In this document: positions 1 through 8,770 of the stretch, piece after piece | Position numbering within the stretch: the first letter of the stretch is position 1 | How the letters are laid out: every line of letters starts with the position of its first letter | DNA from: K189A clade bacterium | GTDB lineage: Bacteria > Pseudomonadota > Gammaproteobacteria > Pseudomonadales > Azotimanducaceae | Direction of reading: 5' to 3' | NCBI GenBank assembly: GCA_902565895.1 | Contig: CACFGV010000001.1 | Location: 62,001 to 126,000 of the forward strand | Length of the DNA stretch: 64,000 bases | The notes under the pieces: model-generated | The model's input: the letters and a program-made list of their open reading frames with translations, nothing else | Told to the model about the DNA's origin: nothing | Databases searched by the model: none | Made by a program: the position numbers and the translations under genes

Positions 1-39
1 CTGTAGCGTATTTTCTAGACAAAGATTTAGGATATAAAA

Positions 40-3003
40 ATGTTCAACAAGGCGGCTTTTCTTATTTCTGCTTTTACGCTTTTCTCCTGTGGCGGAAGTG
101 GCGGAGGTGGCGGAGCGCAAAACTCATCAGGGAACCAGCAGCAAACGGTTCAAACTGCGCCCGCGATGACGTTCTCCGTCGATGATACACAACCAGAACA
201 GGATGAAAACTTCGAATTATCTTGGTCCGCGAGCGCTGGAGCGTCGTGTACCGCGTCCGGTTCTTGGAATGGTAATAAGGCGCGAAGTGGCCGTGAAACG
301 TTTTCCGCGTCAGATATGGGAACATTTGAATTTACGCTGACCTGCTCTAATTCAGCGGGAGAGACAATAAGGACTGTCTCTGTGACAGTCGTAGAAAAGA
401 CCTTTTCTATTTCGGGTGTGATAAGCGCTTCGTCATTTGTGGAACTGGACGGTGATGTTCCCTCTGCGGACTATCCAGCGATCGGAAATAATGGGAATGA
501 TGAAGGGATTCAGTCGATCGAAAACCCCGTGAAACTGGTCGGATTTGTAAGTGAGCCGCAAGATAGAGGCGATGCCGATGCCGATTCCGATGCAGACGAA
601 TTCGACATATATGAAATCGGTTTAACGGGCAATCAGTGGGTGAGCCTGGAGGTTGCTGATTACAACGCTGAAGAACCGACTTCAAATGACCTTGATTTAT
701 ATATAGTTAATGAAGAAGTTGAAATAGTGTCTTACGGCGTATCAACCGATGCACTTGAAAGTGTGGCGCTCCCGAACTCCGGAAAGTTCTATATTGTTGT
801 AGCGGCAATTTCTGGTTCGTCCCGGTATGTCCTTAGTGTTTCAAATACGATTAGTACTTATCGTTTTTCGAATTACAGCTCAAATGCGTCTGTTGTTCCG
901 GACTCCATGATGCTTTCTCGCGTTCGAAAAGATGCGGGGGAGACAGGGATCGATTCCTTCAGGCGGTTGTCAGAAATGGACCGCTCAATAATGAGGGAGT
1001 TCGAAAATGTCGTCGGCAAAGGGCTTCAGAGAAATCAGGATGCCGAAATTCTACGTGGGCCAATAACAGTCGCTGAGAGGATGACTAAAGATTCCGACTC
1101 GGAGCAAAAATACTTACAAAAATTGAATCGCATTTTAGGAGATCGATGGAGTCGTTTTCTTACCGAGGACGTTTTGGCTCAAATACTCACTAAAAAATAT
1201 ATAGCCAGGAGGTCTAAAGCTCTCGAAGGCCTGAAGATGAAACCTCAGATGAAACTTCGAAAATATGGTTTTCAAAAGGACCCGCTTTTCAATTATCAAT
1301 GGAATTTTCAGCAGATTGGGTTGCAGGCGGCACTAGAAAGCATTCAGGTAAACCAGACAGATCAGATAGTAGCCGTTCTTGATGAGGGGTCTGCGCCTCT
1401 TTCATCGTCTAATTATGCGGATACGGCTTACGTTGATGGCGGTTATGATTTTGTAGGAGGAGATGATGATCCATCGGCTTCTGTGACCTTAAGTTCGGAT
1501 CCGTATTCGACGCAAAGCCATGAGAGCCATGGAATCCATGTTTCAGGTGTTGTGGGGGCTAAAAATGATGGGGAGAATATCAATGGAATGGGTGTGAATG
1601 TCCTCCCTGTTCGAGTGCTTAGCGAAGAACAAAACAATAGTGAAGTCTACGAAGCGTTGAGATTCTTTGCAGGCGAAACCAACGCCAGCGGCAAAATATA
1701 CGATAACTCGGACGGTAAATTAGCAGCTTTAAACCTCAGCTTAGGCGCATGCGTGGAGGACACTGACCTGGAAGATGATGAAGTTTGCCGATTAATCTCT
1801 AAAGTCCGAGATCAAGGCGTTTCAGTGGTCGTTTCCGCTGGGAATTGTGACTGCGCGGGGGGGTCCGGGGACCTTTTCTGTTCGGTAACAAACTGGCCCG
1901 CCGCTTGCCCTGGAGCAATATCTGTAGCCGCTGTTGACGCGGCGGCGGAACGTGCTCCTTATTCAAGCTATCACTCAACTGTCGATATAGCCGCCCCCGG
2001 GGGTGATGTTACTGCGGATCTCAATTCCGATGGTCAGGTCGACGGAGTGCCGAGTTATGTTGATCTGGATGAATTGGAACTATGGCAGGGTACATCTATG
2101 GCGGCACCTCACGTAGCTGGCGCCATTGCACTTATGAAACATGTGGATCCGAATTTATCTCCTGCTGATATCGATTCTCTGCTTCAATCGGGCCAGCTGA
2201 CAAATGACAATCATCAGAACTCTTGGAATCAAGAGTTAGGTTACGGTGTCCTTGAGGTTTCTAAATCGCTAGAGTCCGTAGCTGTTGGTAATGATGACAC
2301 CAATCTAAACGCGGTGCCGTTTTTCAGCCCTTCCGAATTTGATTTTGGCTATACGGAAAGATCATTTAGTTTGAGCGTTAAAAAAAGGGGTAGCGGAGAT
2401 TTAGAAGTCGTAGGTCTTTATGCCGATATTGCGGAGCACCTAAGCTACTCGCCTGAGGCAATATCGGATGCTAATGAGATAGCCAAATACTCATTCACGT
2501 TAAAAAGGGATGAGATTGCTAATGGTTCGATTCGAAATTCGATTTATTTCCTGATGAGTGATGATAACCACTACGGTATTCCGCTGAGATACTCAATCGG
2601 AGAGGTTCGTTCACCCGCTAATGTAGGCACGAATATATTGGGCGTTTACGATCTAAAAAATGAAGAGGTAATAGAGGCCATTCTGGTGGATATGACTTCG
2701 GGGTCAGCAAACTTTTCTTTTGATGGTCTGCCTAAAGGGGACTATATATTGCTCGCTTTGAGCGACATTGACTCTAGCGATGAGGGCGAGAACTGGCTCG
2801 TTGGAGAATTGCTCGCTATATATCCAGATAGTTCGTCTCTAGATGACGGTTTAAGGCTACAGACAAATTTAACGGATATTGAGATATCTCTTACTCCATA
2901 TTCCGAGAGAACATTCGGTGCATCCAGTACGAGAGGGCGGTCGTCACGTAGCGTGATGAAATTGCTTAAGTCTGAAAAAATAGCTCGTATGTTGGGTAGG
3001 TAG
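40..3003 (+). CDS. Secreted subtilisin-like (S8) serine protease, lipoprotein
   Basis: 987 aa. The N-terminus is a lipoprotein signal peptide with a lipobox ending at Cys17 (LFSC), followed by a Gly/Ser-rich linker, so the protein is probably anchored to the outer membrane or cell surface. Residues ~40-120 look like an Ig-like domain and ~125-270 resemble a pre-peptidase beta domain with an Asp-rich stretch (DADADSDAD) that may bind calcium. The S8 catalytic triad is visible: Asp448 (AVLDEG), His497 (SHGIHVSG) and Ser686 (GTSMAAPHVAG). The C-terminal ~200 residues are a beta-rich domain that I do not recognise. AGGA lies 8 nt before the ATG. Base composition looks more AT-rich than the housekeeping genes to the right, which would fit acquisition. 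Substrate unknown; extracellular protein degradation is inferred from the family. Confidence 0.9.
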   Translation: MFNKAAFLISAFTLFSCGGSGGGGGAQNSSGNQQQTVQTAPAMTFSVDDTQPEQDENFELSWSASAGASCTASGSWNGNKARSGRETFSASDMGTFEFTLTCSNSAGETIRTVSVTVVEKTFSISGVISASSFVELDGDVPSADYPAIGNNGNDEGIQSIENPVKLVGFVSEPQDRGDADADSDADEFDIYEIGLTGNQWVSLEVADYNAEEPTSNDLDLYIVNEEVEIVSYGVSTDALESVALPNSGKFYIVVAAISGSSRYVLSVSNTISTYRFSNYSSNASVVPDSMMLSRVRKDAGETGIDSFRRLSEMDRSIMREFENVVGKGLQRNQDAEILRGPITVAERMTKDSDSEQKYLQKLNRILGDRWSRFLTEDVLAQILTKKYIARRSKALEGLKMKPQMKLRKYGFQKDPLFNYQWNFQQIGLQAALESIQVNQTDQIVAVLDEGSAPLSSSNYADTAYVDGGYDFVGGDDDPSASVTLSSDPYSTQSHESHGIHVSGVVGAKNDGENINGMGVNVLPVRVLSEEQNNSEVYEALRFFAGETNASGKIYDNSDGKLAALNLSLGACVEDTDLEDDEVCRLISKVRDQGVSVVVSAGNCDCAGGSGDLFCSVTNWPAACPGAISVAAVDAAAERAPYSSYHSTVDIAAPGGDVTADLNSDGQVDGVPSYVDLDELELWQGTSMAAPHVAGAIALMKHVDPNLSPADIDSLLQSGQLTNDNHQNSWNQELGYGVLEVSKSLESVAVGNDDTNLNAVPFFSPSEFDFGYTERSFSLSVKKRGSGDLEVVGLYADIAEHLSYSPEAISDANEIAKYSFTLKRDEIANGSIRNSIYFLMSDDNHYGIPLRYSIGEVRSPANVGTNILGVYDLKNEEVIEAILVDMTSGSANFSFDGLPKGDYILLALSDIDSSDEGENWLVGELLAIYPDSSSLDDGLRLQTNLTDIEISLTPYSERTFGASSTRGRSSRSVMKLLKSEKIARMLGR

Positions 3004-3048
3004 AGTAGAACAAAAAATCGCCGAGAATGGTTCCCCCCTCAATAACTC

Positions 3049-3570
3049 GTGAAAAGAGACGTTATAAAGCTGCTATCGAAGTACACCGTCGAGGAGCAGC
3101 AACCGACTACGAACCGACGATACTCGCCGCCCGAGTACGGAACGCGACTTGTAAACAAATCGGTCGACAAGTCCTATCTCGCAAGGGTTGAGAAGATACT
3201 TTTAGTAGACAAAGCCCTTAACTATGTCATCAAAGAGTTGCATATCCAGCCAGTAGGCTGGGCTGAAACTCGAAAACAGCAAGTCAGGGAAAACCCATCA
3301 CCGATTCATACCGTAAAACCACTCTACCCGCGTAGAGCGCAGATGAGGGGTATTCAAGGTCACGCGGTAGTTGAGTTCGACATCGCAGAAAATGGCACCG
3401 TCAAATATCCTCGAGTCCACGTTGCCAGTCCGCCCGGGGTGTTCAACAGAGCTGCAATAAATGCCGTCAGCAAATATCGTTATGATCCTCTTATCGTGAA
3501 TTTGGAACCTTTTGAAGTTGAAAACGGAGGACTTAGATCAAAACCCTTGGTTCGGTCTGAGCGTCGTTGA
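3049..3570 (+). CDS. TonB C-terminal-domain-like protein without membrane anchor
   Basis: 173 aa with a GTG start and no clear ribosome binding site. Residues ~88-155 resemble the TonB C-terminal fold: a PLYPRRAQMRGIQGHAVVEF strand followed by FDIAENGTV and AAINAVSKYRYDPLI. True TonB proteins begin with a transmembrane helix that contacts ExbB/ExbD and a Pro-rich spacer; neither is present, and the closing strand after YDPLI is divergent. It follows the protease gene by 45 nt on the same strand and may be co-transcribed. It could be a soluble TonB-like protein, a decayed remnant, or wrongly started. The domain call is fair; the function is unknown. Confidence 0.55.
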   Translation: MKRDVIKLLSKYTVEEQQPTTNRRYSPPEYGTRLVNKSVDKSYLARVEKILLVDKALNYVIKELHIQPVGWAETRKQQVRENPSPIHTVKPLYPRRAQMRGIQGHAVVEFDIAENGTVKYPRVHVASPPGVFNRAAINAVSKYRYDPLIVNLEPFEVENGGLRSKPLVRSERR

Positions 3571-3620
3571 ATAAACGACGCGACAAACGAGCACGAGGCG
3601 CAGGTCCTTGACAGATTCTT

Positions 3621-3645
3621 AAAAAATACTCGAGAGCGAGTGTTA
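3621..3645 (-). terminator. Rho-independent terminator of the sulfatase gene
   Basis: Read on the minus strand, a stem built on ACTCG/CGAGT with a 4-nt CTCT loop extends by AT pairs to about 8 bp and runs into a T tract (plus-strand A run at 3621-3626). It lies about 20 nt past the sulfatase stop codon. Confidence 0.7.
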
Positions 3646-3663
3646 CTCCTCAGAACAAACTCA

Positions 3664-5307
3664 CTAATCTTCAGTCTGCTGATCTTTCGGCGAGTTAAGC
3701 CAGGGTAAAAATAAGCGACCCTCATCTAACGCCTTTTTCTTCGCTGGCACGTCAGGGATTAAACCCATTAACCTGTCCGGGCGATTAGGTTCAACTTGCC
3801 AGGATTGCGGAAATGGCGCGGCTTTAGACCCATTTTTATCCCGTAAGTTAATGCCCTGCGCCAGTCGCGGGGTGTATGGAATAGCGTTCTCCCCCCTAGG
3901 ATTCGCCGCTTGGGCATACAGGGCTGTTCGCAGTGCTTGCCGTACAAAATAATATTCCGGGTCGTTAATCCGATTGACCTTTTCCTCTGGGTCTAAAGCC
4001 AGATCGTAAAGTTCTTCAAGATCCCAGATGCCGTGATACTGAATGTACTTAATATCGCCTCGAGTAATTGCCAGGGTTGTGGGCGTCATCGGGAAGCTCC
4101 ACTCCCAATAATACTGATACAAAAAGTCTGGTTCCCCCCAGGATCCGCGGTCCTGTTCACCAGTAATGAGTGGCCAAGCGCTCTTACCCTCGAACTGCTT
4201 TGGCTTCTGTATACCAGCTATGTCTAAAAACGTGGGCGCTAAATCTAAATTGCGAATACGCGTTTTGTTTGTGCTACCGCCTTTGGCGTCATTCGGCGCA
4301 TAAACGATCATTGGTACTTTGACCGAAGCTTCATAAGCATTGCGCTTATCGATCAGACCATGATCCCCCGTTAAGAATCCGTTATCACTGTAAAAGACGA
4401 TGACCGTGTCATCAGTCAGATTTAGCGCTTCAAGCACAGCTCGCAGGCGCCCCATACTGTCATCCACCGACGACAATGCCCCATAATAATCGCGCAGGTA
4501 ATCCGTCATCTTGCGGTCACTGGCATAAAAAAAGTCAATGCCATGCCAGCTGTTACGTTGGTTTTTGACCCACATTGGCTTGCCTTCAATGTAGTCGTCC
4601 GTGACCGCTACCGTCTCTGGCAGTTCAAACTGCGTATCTCGATACTGGCCCCTGTGGCGCGGCGCTGGAACGGCGTCCGAGTGAACAGCTTTATGACTCA
4701 AATATAAGAAAAACGGCTTTTTCGGATCCCGTAAGTTCTTCAGCCAGTCAATGGCATAGTCGGTAAGCTCGTCCGTTATATAACCTCGCTGCTCTGTGTG
4801 CACACCATCAACGTTGATGACGTTATAGCTCCCGTCACTTCTTTTAATCGGGTAATAGTGGCCCTGACCAGCAAAGCTCACCCATCGATCGAATCCTTCA
4901 CGCGGCGCATCGTTACCCTCCCCCATATGCCACTTACCGAAGAAGCCTGTCTCGTAACCCGCCTCCTGCAGGTAGCGTGGAAAAAACACAAGGCCTTCTT
5001 CGGATGTATTGTTGTTATCGACAATCTTATGATTCTGCGTTGTGAGTCCAGTTAGGATCGTTGCCCTGCTGGGAGAACAAAGGGAAGTGGTGACTACAGC
5101 ATTGGGAAAATAGACACCTTCAGCCGCGAGTTGATCGATATTAGGCGTTTGTACCTGGGGCGTTAAAAAGCCAAGGCCGTCGAATCGCAGGTCATCTAAG
5201 ATGACAAATACGATATTTTTAGCGTCCGTTTCATCGTCATTCGCTAGCACTCCGCCAGCGTAAGTTGTAAGCATCAAAGCCAAAACGGCAACAAGATTTC
5301 TAATCAT
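3664..5307 (-). CDS. Periplasmic sulfatase (arylsulfatase family, S1)
   Basis: 547 aa from the chosen ATG (MIRNLVAVLALML), which is preceded by GGGGA at about 6 nt; an upstream in-frame ATG would add 12 residues and spoil the signal peptide. After cleavage near residue 22 comes the alkaline-phosphatase-like fold: metal-binding DD in VILDDLRFD, then the sulfatase signature CSPSR with Cys77, the residue converted to formylglycine by a formylglycine-generating enzyme. GKWHMG and YSDNGFLTGDHG are further family motifs. It hydrolyses sulfate esters, probably of a polysaccharide or small organic sulfate; the substrate cannot be told. No formylglycine-generating enzyme, transporter or glycoside hydrolase is adjacent. 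Typical of marine heterotrophs. The SDR gene lies 100 nt upstream on the same strand. Confidence 0.9.
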   Translation of the reverse strand: MIRNLVAVLALMLTTYAGGVLANDDETDAKNIVFVILDDLRFDGLGFLTPQVQTPNIDQLAAEGVYFPNAVVTTSLCSPSRATILTGLTTQNHKIVDNNNTSEEGLVFFPRYLQEAGYETGFFGKWHMGEGNDAPREGFDRWVSFAGQGHYYPIKRSDGSYNVINVDGVHTEQRGYITDELTDYAIDWLKNLRDPKKPFFLYLSHKAVHSDAVPAPRHRGQYRDTQFELPETVAVTDDYIEGKPMWVKNQRNSWHGIDFFYASDRKMTDYLRDYYGALSSVDDSMGRLRAVLEALNLTDDTVIVFYSDNGFLTGDHGLIDKRNAYEASVKVPMIVYAPNDAKGGSTNKTRIRNLDLAPTFLDIAGIQKPKQFEGKSAWPLITGEQDRGSWGEPDFLYQYYWEWSFPMTPTTLAITRGDIKYIQYHGIWDLEELYDLALDPEEKVNRINDPEYYFVRQALRTALYAQAANPRGENAIPYTPRLAQGINLRDKNGSKAAPFPQSWQVEPNRPDRLMGLIPDVPAKKKALDEGRLFLPWLNSPKDQQTED

Positions 5308-5407
5308 ACGAGTTCCCCGCATTTTCCATAGATGAACTACCAAGCGGCAGTGACGTTAGCAACAACGGCAGCCCAGGGACATACACCCAATCCTTAGCTG
5401 CAATGCC

Positions 5408-6202
5408 CTAAGTGACAGACAGCCCGCCGTCCACTGGTAAAACGGCACCGGTAATATATTGCGCCAGATCAGAGGCTAAAAATAATGCGGCATTGGCAAC
5501 ATCCCACGCAGAACCCATTTTCTTCCCAAGTGGCACTTGCGCGTCGCGTTCGTTGACAATTTCCTTTCGGGTCTTGCGACCCACTTGTCCCTCTACAGCC
5601 ATGGGTGTCTCCATAAGACCGGGCAAAATGACGTTGGCTCGAATACCGTAGCGCGCATAGTTGGCGGCAACTTGTTGGGTAAACGCGATTACGCCCGCTT
5701 TTGTTGTTTTGTAGCCAACCAATGGATAAGGCTTTAGGGCCGCTAGGCTTGAGATATTGATGACCACTCCCCGACCGGCTGCACGCATGACAGGAAGTAC
5801 GTGCTTACAAGTGAGCACCATGCCGCGTAAGTTGACGTCCACCAAGAAAGAAAAGTCTTCTGCCTCTATTTGCTCGATACGCGCATCGCGATGGCCTGCA
5901 CCCACGGCAACGCCGACATTGTTGTGCAAAATATCAATGCCACCAAAAGCTGTGCAGGTGGTGGTCACTGCCTGTCTAACTTCGCCCTCGTTGCGGACAT
6001 CCAGCGCTAAGGCAATCGCTTCACCACCCGCAGCAATGATTTGTTGTGCTGTTTCTTCAGCGGATTCTAATTTGCGGTCAGCTACGGCAACCTTCGCGCC
6101 TGCTTTAGCGTAAGTAAGCGCGACGGCACGGCCATTACCTACGGTCGCGCCCGGCGTCTGCCCTCCGCCAACGACAAGCGCGGTGTGTTGGTTCAGTTGC
6201 AT
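5408..6202 (-). CDS. Short-chain dehydrogenase/reductase (SDR)
   Basis: 264 aa, the usual length of a classical SDR. The N-terminal Rossmann dinucleotide loop is a long variant, VGGGQTPGATVGNGRA (residues 11-26). NNVG (94-97), Ser151/152 and the catalytic pair Tyr164/Lys168 (YKTTK) are present, and the C-terminus ends in the common PVDGGLS. The family oxidises or reduces alcohols and ketones with NAD(P)(H); the substrate is not predictable here. It sits upstream of and in line with the sulfatase gene, so the two might be co-expressed, but the 100-nt gap makes this uncertain. Confidence 0.88.
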   Translation of the reverse strand: MQLNQHTALVVGGGQTPGATVGNGRAVALTYAKAGAKVAVADRKLESAEETAQQIIAAGGEAIALALDVRNEGEVRQAVTTTCTAFGGIDILHNNVGVAVGAGHRDARIEQIEAEDFSFLVDVNLRGMVLTCKHVLPVMRAAGRGVVINISSLAALKPYPLVGYKTTKAGVIAFTQQVAANYARYGIRANVILPGLMETPMAVEGQVGRKTRKEIVNERDAQVPLGKKMGSAWDVANAALFLASDLAQYITGAVLPVDGGLSVT

Positions 6203-6348
6203 AGTTGAATCCGTAAGGTAAGTGAAACGCCTTTTTCGGGGAGCTCGCTCTCACTCCGGTATAGTCTTCGCGTCAACCTCTCAACAATAAAGCTATCCGC
6301 GAGAGCGCGACACACCATATTAAGGTTATTTTGCGGTTCGCCAGAACC

Positions 6349-6741
6349 TCAATGATGTTCGCAATCGCAGGCCCGGCAAGCGCGGAAGTTAAACCAATGA
6401 GCTAGCGCAACTACCGAGGCACCAAGCACTGTTAGCACCGTTTCGCCTATTTCACCAAGGTGCTGGCCGCCTAGGATTGCGGCTACTACCAATACAAAGA
6501 CGCCTGCAAATCCACAGATGAGAATACGTCGGCTTTTATGCAACCGACAGCCTAAACAAAGAGCGATCACACTCGTTGGCACTACAAGGGCCACTAACGC
6601 TAAATGGAAGCGTTCATCCGCAAGCGCGAAGGTTGCAAACACAGGTACTACACTCACCAATACCGGAACCGCCAAACAGTGCAGCAAACACAGCGTAGAA
6701 AAACCAATGGAGAAACGATCTAGAACTGCGATACGGCTCAT
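6349..6741 (-). CDS. MerC-domain inner-membrane protein
   Basis: 130 aa from ATG at 6741. This start is chosen because its ATGA overlaps the stop codon of the upstream Zur-like gene by 4 nt; a further 14 residues upstream would be Arg-rich and unlike the family. Four hydrophobic helices are visible. The first carries a Cys-His pair (STLCLLHCLAVPVL) as in MerC mercury transporters, and the tail is Cys/His-rich (CRACDCEHH). MerC-domain proteins outside mer operons are poorly characterised. Here it is the last gene of a zinc-type operon, so transport or sensing of a soft divalent metal, perhaps zinc, is a reasonable inference. No merA, merT or merR is present. Confidence 0.8.
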   Translation of the reverse strand: MSRIAVLDRFSIGFSTLCLLHCLAVPVLVSVVPVFATFALADERFHLALVALVVPTSVIALCLGCRLHKSRRILICGFAGVFVLVVAAILGGQHLGEIGETVLTVLGASVVALAHWFNFRACRACDCEHH

Positions 6742-7205
6742 TGCACGCCTCCTTGCTGCACTACGCAGTCGGCACATAAACACTCAAGTTCGAGCTGATT
6801 GTTCGCGAGGTGAAATCCAACCTTCTCCACTGCTTGAGAAAGCCCCTGAACGAACGACTTCGTTATGCCAATCTCTTTCACACTGCCACAGGATTGGCAA
6901 ATCAAAAACTGTGGAATTTCGTTAGCACCGTCACAAGTGACATGCGCGCATGCAACGTACTTGTTTGCAGTGTTTAGACGATGAACCAATCCCAAGGACT
7001 CGAGAAATTCTAATATTCGATAGACTGAAGTAGGCAGCAGCGACGTACCCAGTTTGTCGCGGCAATAGTCGGCCAGGTCGTAGGCCGAGAGCGCCTTTTG
7101 GGATTTGACGAGGCCAGCCAACACCTGGCGACGCTTGGCTGTCAGTTTGCGGCCACGGCTTTCACAGTGCAGCGCCGCTTGCTCGAGTATGGTTTCGGAC
7201 TTCAT
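6738..7205 (-). CDS. zur: Fur-family regulator, Zur-like
   Basis: 155 aa from ATG at 7205, which overlaps the permease stop codon (TGATG); a TTG one codon upstream is less likely. An N-terminal winged helix (TSVYRILEFLESLGLVHRL) is followed by a dimerisation domain with the two CxxC pairs that bind structural zinc: Cys103/Cys106 (CQSCG) and Cys144/Cys147. Additional Cys and His residues (CAHVTC, FHLANNQLELEC) fit the regulatory zinc site of Zur. The family represses zinc uptake genes when zinc is sufficient. Location inside an ABC/MerC operon that has a Zur-type palindrome in its promoter supports Zur over Fur and implies autoregulation. Encoding zur last-but-one in the target operon is not the usual arrangement. 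Confidence 0.85.
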   Translation of the reverse strand: MKSETILEQAALHCESRGRKLTAKRRQVLAGLVKSQKALSAYDLADYCRDKLGTSLLPTSVYRILEFLESLGLVHRLNTANKYVACAHVTCDGANEIPQFLICQSCGSVKEIGITKSFVQGLSQAVEKVGFHLANNQLELECLCADCVVQQGGVQ

Positions 7206-8770
7206 CAATTGATCTCCACGCCTGAACTGTAGGAGTGCGCCGCTGCGTAGGCGCGCCAGGCAGGCACTAGGCTGAGTATTAGTGTTGTAAGGTAAATCAG
7301 CGCTAAAGCTATAAAACTTGAGGAGTAGAGAACCTGCAATGACAGCATGATGCCCAATTCGCTGGCGAGCAGATTGTTCACAACGAGTATCGCCCCAATA
7401 AGCCCCGCAAGCGCGAGTACTATCCCCAGCGTGACCACCAAAAGCGACTCAATAACCAACAACGCCACAATAAACAGTGACGGTGCACCAATGCTGCGAA
7501 GAATCTCAATCTCTCGCTTACGCTCTCTCATAGAGGCCAGCATCATCGCGTTGAGTCCAAAAAGAGCCGAAATAAATACCAATACAGAAATACCGCGCAG
7601 CACATTCTCGACGCCGCCAACCAAACTCCAAAGTTGCGCCAGAGTGAATCCGGGTAAGATCGCCAGCAACGCCTCATCTGTGTACTCGTTGATCCGACGC
7701 TGAACCTGCAAGGTAACTCCAGGCGAGTCTAGCCCCACCAAAATAGCTGTTACGGTGCCCAAAGGCGGATGATCGTGGCCATGGTGGTCGCTGTGTTCTT
7801 CGTGCTCGTCATGGTGACCATGTTCGTCTTCATGTTCGTTGCGCTCGTCATGGTGACCATGTTCGTCTTCGTGCTCATGTTCTTCATGGTGCGTATACTC
7901 TTCGTGCTCGTCATGATCAGCATGTTCGCCTTTGTGCTCTTGCTCTTCGTGCTCGTCATGATGAGCATGTTCGTCTTCATGTTCCTTGTGCTCGCCATGA
8001 TGAGCATGTTCGTCATGGTGCTTAGTTTCATCGTGTTGCCCATGTTCTACATGTTCTTCATCTTCTTCATGGGCTTTGACGTACCCCGGCGATCCATCAG
8101 TACTGGACTCTGTCTCGCCTTCATCAGCATGAATGGCCTCAATGGCTTCTAAACTGACAAACAACGCGTTGTCTACCGGCGTGCCGGTGGGCGCAAGCAA
8201 TCCGGTGATAGAGAAGGACACTTGGTCATGATGGGTAAAACTGGTGTCTGCCATACCATGACTGAGTATCAGTTCATCACCCAGCGCATAGCCCAATTCC
8301 GCAGCTACACGGGAGCCAACCACAACGTCTGACGTCTCGTCGAACCGTTGGCCGACTTGAAACGTCAGGGGTTGGCTTTGTCCGTACATGTATCGATCAA
8401 AGAACTCTGCAGTTGTTCCCACGACCCGAAAGTTTTTGTGCGAATCGCCAAGAGAAATAGGCACGACCCACTCTACATTAGGCTGCTCCGCTATTGCCTC
8501 AACCGATTCCCAGGCTACGTTCGCCGTCGGTGTACCAATGCGAAAAATCGATAGCAGCAACAGGTTGATTTCACCTGTCCTGGCACCCACGATTAGATCG
8601 ACGTTCGACACGGTACTGGCAAAACTAGATCGAGCTTCATGCCGCACGTGCTCGACGCTGAGCAGCACGAAGACGCTGATGGCAACGGCTGCGATGGCAA
8701 GCATAACCCCGCCGATGCGGTATCTCAGGCTCTGATAAGCAACACTGAATAATGCGCCCAGGGTACCCAT
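7205..8770 (-). CDS. FtsX/MacB-type ABC permease with large His-rich periplasmic insert
   Basis: 521 aa. Topology is typical of FtsX/LolC/MacB permeases: TM1 at ~20-40, a large periplasmic MacB-type domain, then three TM helices near ~390-410, 430-460 and 480-505, with the cytoplasmic coupling motif MRERKREIEILRSIGAP. Residues ~230-335, within the periplasmic part, are a low-complexity segment with about 36 histidines among Glu and Asp (units such as HEDEHGHHDE). The start ATG overlaps the ATPase stop (TGATG) and the stop overlaps the zur start (TGATG), so translation is coupled. It is most like the permease of the Zur-regulated PA4063-PA4066 zinc cluster of Pseudomonas aeruginosa. These transporters usually couple ATP hydrolysis to mechanical work in the periplasm rather than ion import, so direct zinc transport should not be assumed. 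Confidence 0.88.
   Translation of the reverse strand: MGTLGALFSVAYQSLRYRIGGVMLAIAAVAISVFVLLSVEHVRHEARSSFASTVSNVDLIVGARTGEINLLLLSIFRIGTPTANVAWESVEAIAEQPNVEWVVPISLGDSHKNFRVVGTTAEFFDRYMYGQSQPLTFQVGQRFDETSDVVVGSRVAAELGYALGDELILSHGMADTSFTHHDQVSFSITGLLAPTGTPVDNALFVSLEAIEAIHADEGETESSTDGSPGYVKAHEEDEEHVEHGQHDETKHHDEHAHHGEHKEHEDEHAHHDEHEEQEHKGEHADHDEHEEYTHHEEHEHEDEHGHHDERNEHEDEHGHHDEHEEHSDHHGHDHPPLGTVTAILVGLDSPGVTLQVQRRINEYTDEALLAILPGFTLAQLWSLVGGVENVLRGISVLVFISALFGLNAMMLASMRERKREIEILRSIGAPSLFIVALLVIESLLVVTLGIVLALAGLIGAILVVNNLLASELGIMLSLQVLYSSSFIALALIYLTTLILSLVPAWRAYAAAHSYSSGVEIN
7770..8085 (-). repeat. In-frame His/Glu/Asp-rich repeat region inside the permease gene
   Basis: Degenerate tandem repeat coding for HHDEHEE/EDEHGHH-type units. 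One 27-nt stretch recurs almost exactly at 7805 and 7844, a 39-nt (13-residue) period; other units vary in length but keep the reading frame. Likely length-variable by slippage. Its composition opens spurious reading frames on both strands. Confidence 0.85.

Noticed and set aside
6335-6348. Hairpin GGTTC-GCCA-GAACC just after merC
   Set aside because: Short stem and no T run on the minus strand; could be chance.
7769-8152. Open reading frame on the plus strand coding a hydrophobic Val/Met/Phe-rich peptide
   Set aside because: It is the antisense of the His/Glu/Asp repeat of the permease; hydrophobicity arises from the complement of CAT/GAA/GAT codons, and there is no ribosome binding site.
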